Source: Opisthorchis felineus (Eukaryota > Platyhelminthes > Trematoda > Opisthorchiida > Opisthorchiidae). From it: a stretch of DNA of 64,000 nucleotides. This document shows, in pieces, positions 60,274 to 64,000 of this stretch; the stretch's first letter is position 1, and each line of letters begins with the position of its first letter. The notes under the pieces are model-generated. The model was not told the origin of the DNA. It worked only from the letters and a program-made list of their open reading frames with translations, and searched no databases. The stretch lies in NCBI GenBank assembly GCA_004794785.1, contig SJOL01004294.1, forward strand, positions 19,141 to 83,140. Direction: 5' to 3'. The translations under genes were made by a program, and so were the position numbers.

Positions 60274-60390
60274 TATCGATTGTACCCCAAAAGTGCAATC
60301 CAACCACGGTTTTACGGCCTACCAAAAATCCATAAGTTAGATGTCTCGGTGAAACCGATATTAGACGGAATAGGTTCCTCACCTTATTAG
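60274..60390 (+). pseudogene. Penelope-like reverse transcriptase scrap
   Basis: An open run of 38 codons reads YRLYPKSAIQPRFYGLPKIH and continues LDVSVKPILDGIGSSPY to a stop. This is the signature fingers motif of PLE reverse transcriptases. The rest of the palm is missing. Confidence 0.85.
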
Positions 60391-60512
60391 CTTCCCAGAG
60401 TCTTGGCAGGCTTCCTAAAACCGACCACTGGAAAATCTACTACTTGCATCTAGTTAGACGTCAGTTACGAGGGTTATTGGTACCGGTGCTGAAACCCAAC
60501 AGGGACTGAGTT

Positions 60513-60989
60513 GTGACTGCTCTTATTACATATAAATCTGGGACCTTCGAAGCCATTCGAAGGATTTTAAACATGGCTAACGCAAAAGTAACATCCCAGA
60601 AGAGCAACACTCTGTGCCCTGCACTGATGCAGTTGAAGGATCGCTTCCCGGCGAACAAAACCATGGACTATGTCTACAAAATTAAGTGTAATGACTGCAC
60701 CAAGGTCTACGTAGGACAGAAGGCAAGGGAACTTCACACCAGAATCGGAGAGCACAGGAGAAAACTAAACAGCCAGCCGAGAAACGCAGATAAATATCGA
60801 GCGTTACTGAGAGACTCAGCAATAACGGAACATGCACTGGACACGGAACACAAAATATATTTGGAAAATGCTGCAATTTTGAGGCGGGGAGTACGCTTCA
60901 CGCAACAGGGACTGATGGCCGAGGCTGAGGAAACGGTCAATCATCCCCGTGTAAATAGAACGGGAGGCGTAAAACTAGCAAGCGTGTGA
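60513..60989 (+). pseudogene. Penelope-like GIY-YIG endonuclease domain
   Basis: An uninterrupted frame (158 codons if started at the CTG at 60513; the true protein would be fused to RT upstream) keeps the PLE endonuclease. Numbering from that CTG: VYKIKC (54-59, GIY equivalent), C59 and C62 with H107 and H113 as the PLE zinc-binding set, YVGQ (66-69, YIG equivalent), R77, E80-H81, and E118 in LENA as the likely metal-binding glutamate. In relatives a glycine usually precedes the H at 113; here it is E112. It would nick target DNA for element insertion. With the RT deleted the copy cannot move by itself, but the domain has no stop. Confidence 0.88.
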
Positions 60990-61194
60990 AGTACGGTTTT
61001 AGATCAGTCGAGCTGACACGTGGTAGTGTGCGTTTATCAGAAAGAGGAATCATCAACGGAAGCAGCCTAGATCTGAATTGCATGAACTAATTCCACCCAA
61101 CCACCCATTCACAACTAAATTTCCGTAGAACTTACAAGCCCACACAGACCGACACTCAATTGAAGCACCTTGAACTATAAGATCAAGGAACCAA

Positions 61195-61490
61195 ACTCGA
61201 TAGAAAATAATTTGAAATTCCCCCAACACATCAACTGTAAGATTTAGGCAACCACACTAACCGACAAAACCGTTTAACTGACATGCAATACCGATCTGGT
61301 GGGCTAATCTGAAGAGGTTCGACTGATTGGTTCTTCGTCTGCCTTAAAACCTGTCCAGCCTGGTAACCTGTTCACTTGGCTGGACGAAGCCTTTATGTCA
61401 AAAGGGGAACATTGCCCAGTTGATAATTAGACTGTTTACCAAGCTCTTGTGAAACTTTCATTCATTTTCTTTTGGTTTTGAAACCCCTCA
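61195..61490 (+). repeat. inverted arm of PLE copy, right
   Basis: The arm is the normal-orientation 3' segment of the element: aaaataatttgaaattcccc (61204), ctgtccagcctggtaacctg (61351-61370), gtcaaaaggggaac (61397-61410). It pairs with 59935-60228. Confidence 0.8.
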
Positions 61491-64000
61491 CTATTCTCGC
61501 AATACTCTGTCATTTTCAATCGCCTCGGAATTCCTCCTTCATTCTATCTGATTTGTCCTCCTTAGGATGCCGGACCATCCTATCACGTGAAGATGAAAAG
61601 TGTTCAATTTCGATGTACTCGTTTTGACTACACAACATTGAAAGTATAGAAAGAACATTCCATCCAAGTGGGTCCTCCTCTAAGTTCGATTAGCGCAGGT
61701 TATTATTTGGACACGACTTTTTAATCAGTTTCACAGACCTAACGATAAACATAACTCGTTGAAACGAAGGTTCAGCTGTTGCGGCCCACTTAAGTAATCG
61801 CGCATGAATCATTTTTCTCACGATTTCCGCAGCTACCGGCAATGGACTGGGGAGGGGGATGCAGTGGTTTGGTTGCGTAGTCAAAAACACGATTAGCCGG
61901 ACACCGGTTTTTACTATGTATGGTTATGTCTGTCTCTTCACCCCCATTTGGTTAATAGAGTTCCTGTAGTGTTCCCAAACTAATTGAATTCTTGTCTTGG
62001 TCTTTCGTTTGACAGAAAGAACAACCTGATGTGCATCATCCTCATAACTCATTCTTGGTCAAACATCCTGTCATGTGAAATGTACCCCCTACAATAGTGA
62101 AAAACTTGAACCAACTTGTCTTTCTGTCATGTGGGTGCTTCTCATCATAGGAACTTCAGTGTATTCCCATCTATAATCCAAAACCCCTAACTCGGTATCA
62201 TTTTTCTGGGTTTCTCAGCATGAACTGCATGGCGTGCTGATGAATTCTAGAATCCGACACATCGCGTTATTTGCCTCTACTGAAACAGCAATCCGGAAAT
62301 TAAGTGGCTGATAACCATTCATAGTTATAAGAGAAGCGTGGAAGGACTACTGCATACCGGAGGACTGGTACTGTTCAAGGTCTCAATAGGAAGAAGCATA
62401 AAAAGTGTATTTCATCAATGAACTTCATTACCCTGCCCGACTTTTGGTGTGATATCTTACATTCTCTGCATTTGGATCCATGCAAATAGGCAACTCACCT
62501 GTAAAACGGCATCTGAATTAAATTTCCTTTGGATTCGTGATGGGTTTCTCTTTTTGAATCTCCTCAGGACAAATGCTCTCGTTGTCAGAGTCCGATTCCG
62601 TTTCTGCAATGAAGTTGAAATAACTTCGCGAGCAACAGCGAAAAGGAAGTGCATAGAATGAGCTTTCTCCAATTTCCTAAATTTTGAATCTTATATGCAG
62701 TAGTACCCGGTTTCGCTCTCTTCATGACACATTATTGGTAACAGTCTCAGTGATACCGGCATTTCAGTTCCAGTCACTATTTTGGAACTAAGCATAGTTG
62801 ACCCCAAAATTAGCGCTTGATAGACTTACTCAAATTATCTTGCCTGAAAGATGAAGGCATAGTTAGTTTACATTGCGAAAGTCCACCTTTTATTGGCTTC
62901 ACCAGTCTAAATCACGTCTCATGGACATGATTTTTCACACACTTGTGATTTCTTATTTTAGCCTACGGAAATACACATTCCTGGTGCCATTGAACCCAAC
63001 GGACCTCAGTGAGAGCGCTGGACGTTATATGTCTAGATAAATGTTACCGCACTAAGGTGGGAACAGTAGACAGTCCGATGGATCCGAACAACATTAATCA
63101 CTTTGGTGCATTCCACAAGGAAGCATACAAAAGTGACCTTCCTGGAAATGGGAATTCAGGTAGAGAATGAGATAACTGTAGATGTATTTCCATGGATTGC
63201 ACGGTTTCCTACAAGCTTTGAATATGCTATATTCTAAAATGGAAATAAGCTGCAGGTTGTAAATGTAAAAAACAAGGGGCACTTTGGGAAACTCCCTCCC
63301 ATATAGGTGAGATAGCACGGTTGAGCGTAAGGGCAAGTTGATCATGATGCTCGGACAAAAGTGTAACATCCCAAAGAACGCGGTTGGCATCACGATGAAT
63401 ACTCTTTCCTCAAGAGAGCACCTTGAAGAAAATAAGTTGGCAGAAACTTACCTCCTTCCCCCAAAAACACAAACAGAAACTGCATGTCCGCATTCGTATC
63501 CACATCACTCTTGTTTGGCCAATCCACCTCCTTGGTTAGTATAGTTATTCCGGCTAGTCCATACCAAAGAAGAAAGCGTTGTATCCATAGTCCCATCGCC
63601 AATACATTTCACCGAACTTACCTGGATTTGAATTCCGGACTTGCGCTTGCTGGACGCACTTATCACAATATGAACTTGTGGTGTATGCTTTGAGCGACGC
63701 TTCGAAAGATTATCGTGTCAAGTGATTTTCTAGGTTTTCCCAGTACAGTGGTGGGACTGTTCAGGCAGATGTGATCTGAGTACAAACCCAGTAACTGCCG
63801 GCAACAAATCTACCTTCGTTCCCATTCTTTTCCGTCCACTTGGTGTGCTCGTTAGAGTATGAATAATCGCACGCGCGTAGATAGATCATTTTCTGCATGA
63901 CAGTCATTGTAAAATTCAGAACTCAATTTGACGAGCATTATTGTTTTCGCGATATCTTCTTCTCGTCAATACAGATCAAAGGATTAAAAAACTGAAAGCT
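61491..64000. other. no gene recognised
   Basis: No motif-bearing frame, RNA gene or family repeat was recognised to the end of the window. Confidence 0.4.

Larger units (their letters stand above)
59935..61490 (+). mobile_element. Penelope-like element, deleted copy with inverted arms
   Basis: The order is: inverted 3' segment (59935-60228), a reverse-transcriptase scrap (60274-60390), a gap where most of the RT is deleted, the GIY-YIG endonuclease (60513-60989), then the 3' segment in its normal orientation to about 61490. PLE insertions are known to carry partial inverted leading pieces. No hammerhead was found in these arms, so this copy belongs to a different lineage from the 14.1/58.5 kb repeats. 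Confidence 0.8.

Noticed and set aside
1..64000. Bacterial operons, CRISPR arrays, rRNA, spliced-leader RNA genes
   Set aside because: Read for and not found: no spaced direct repeats of CRISPR type, no rRNA-like conserved blocks, and no spliced-leader pattern with a following donor.

Overview
The window reads as eukaryotic nuclear DNA that is gene-poor and rich in mobile elements. It most likely comes from a parasitic flatworm, probably a digenean fluke. The evidence is the mixture of elements: an RTE-like LINE, Penelope-like elements (PLEs) with hammerhead-ribozyme repeats, a Merlin DNA transposon, a Tc1/mariner relic, a CR1/Jockey-like LINE and tRNA-derived SINEs. It also fits the moderate base composition, the lack of long host reading frames and the absence of any bacterial gene layout. 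The species call is inference. No complete host gene could be recognised, and only weak candidate exons are offered.

Layout. 0-13 kb: mostly unassigned DNA, with an inverted PLE long-repeat fragment carrying a decayed hammerhead (1.69-2.03 kb) and SINE pieces. 14.0-14.5 kb: tandem PLE pseudo-LTR repeats with a hammerhead whose core and stems look intact. 16.0-17.07 kb: a degenerate Tc1/mariner transposase. 17.1-19.5 kb: a degenerate CR1/Jockey-like LINE on the minus strand. 21.3-21.6 kb: an antisense PLE repeat with a mutated hammerhead. 25-32 kb: scattered SINEs. 32.83-33.99 kb: a complete Merlin element with 26-bp terminal inverted repeats, a perfect 8-bp target duplication and a transposase broken by one in-frame stop. 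36.2-39.84 kb: a broken RTE-like LINE on the minus strand, itself hit by a 260-bp insertion with a 9-bp target duplication. 45-50 kb: microsatellite, tandem repeats and a PLE reverse-transcriptase fragment. 52.0-55.2 kb: a diverged large inverted repeat. 57.6-58.9 kb and 59.9-61.5 kb: two broken PLE copies, the second with an open GIY-YIG endonuclease domain between about 300-bp inverted arms.

The parts fit a genome shaped by successive waves of insertion. PLE-derived pieces are the commonest theme: three reverse-transcriptase or endonuclease pieces and at least six pseudo-LTR pieces. Their long repeats encode type I hammerheads with a minimal helix III, and they occur repeatedly in head-to-head inverted pairs. 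The hammerhead at 14.27 kb, its three decayed relatives and the recurring inverted junctions are the most interesting observations. The Merlin copy and the nested insertion inside the RTE LINE give clean, checkable insertion events.
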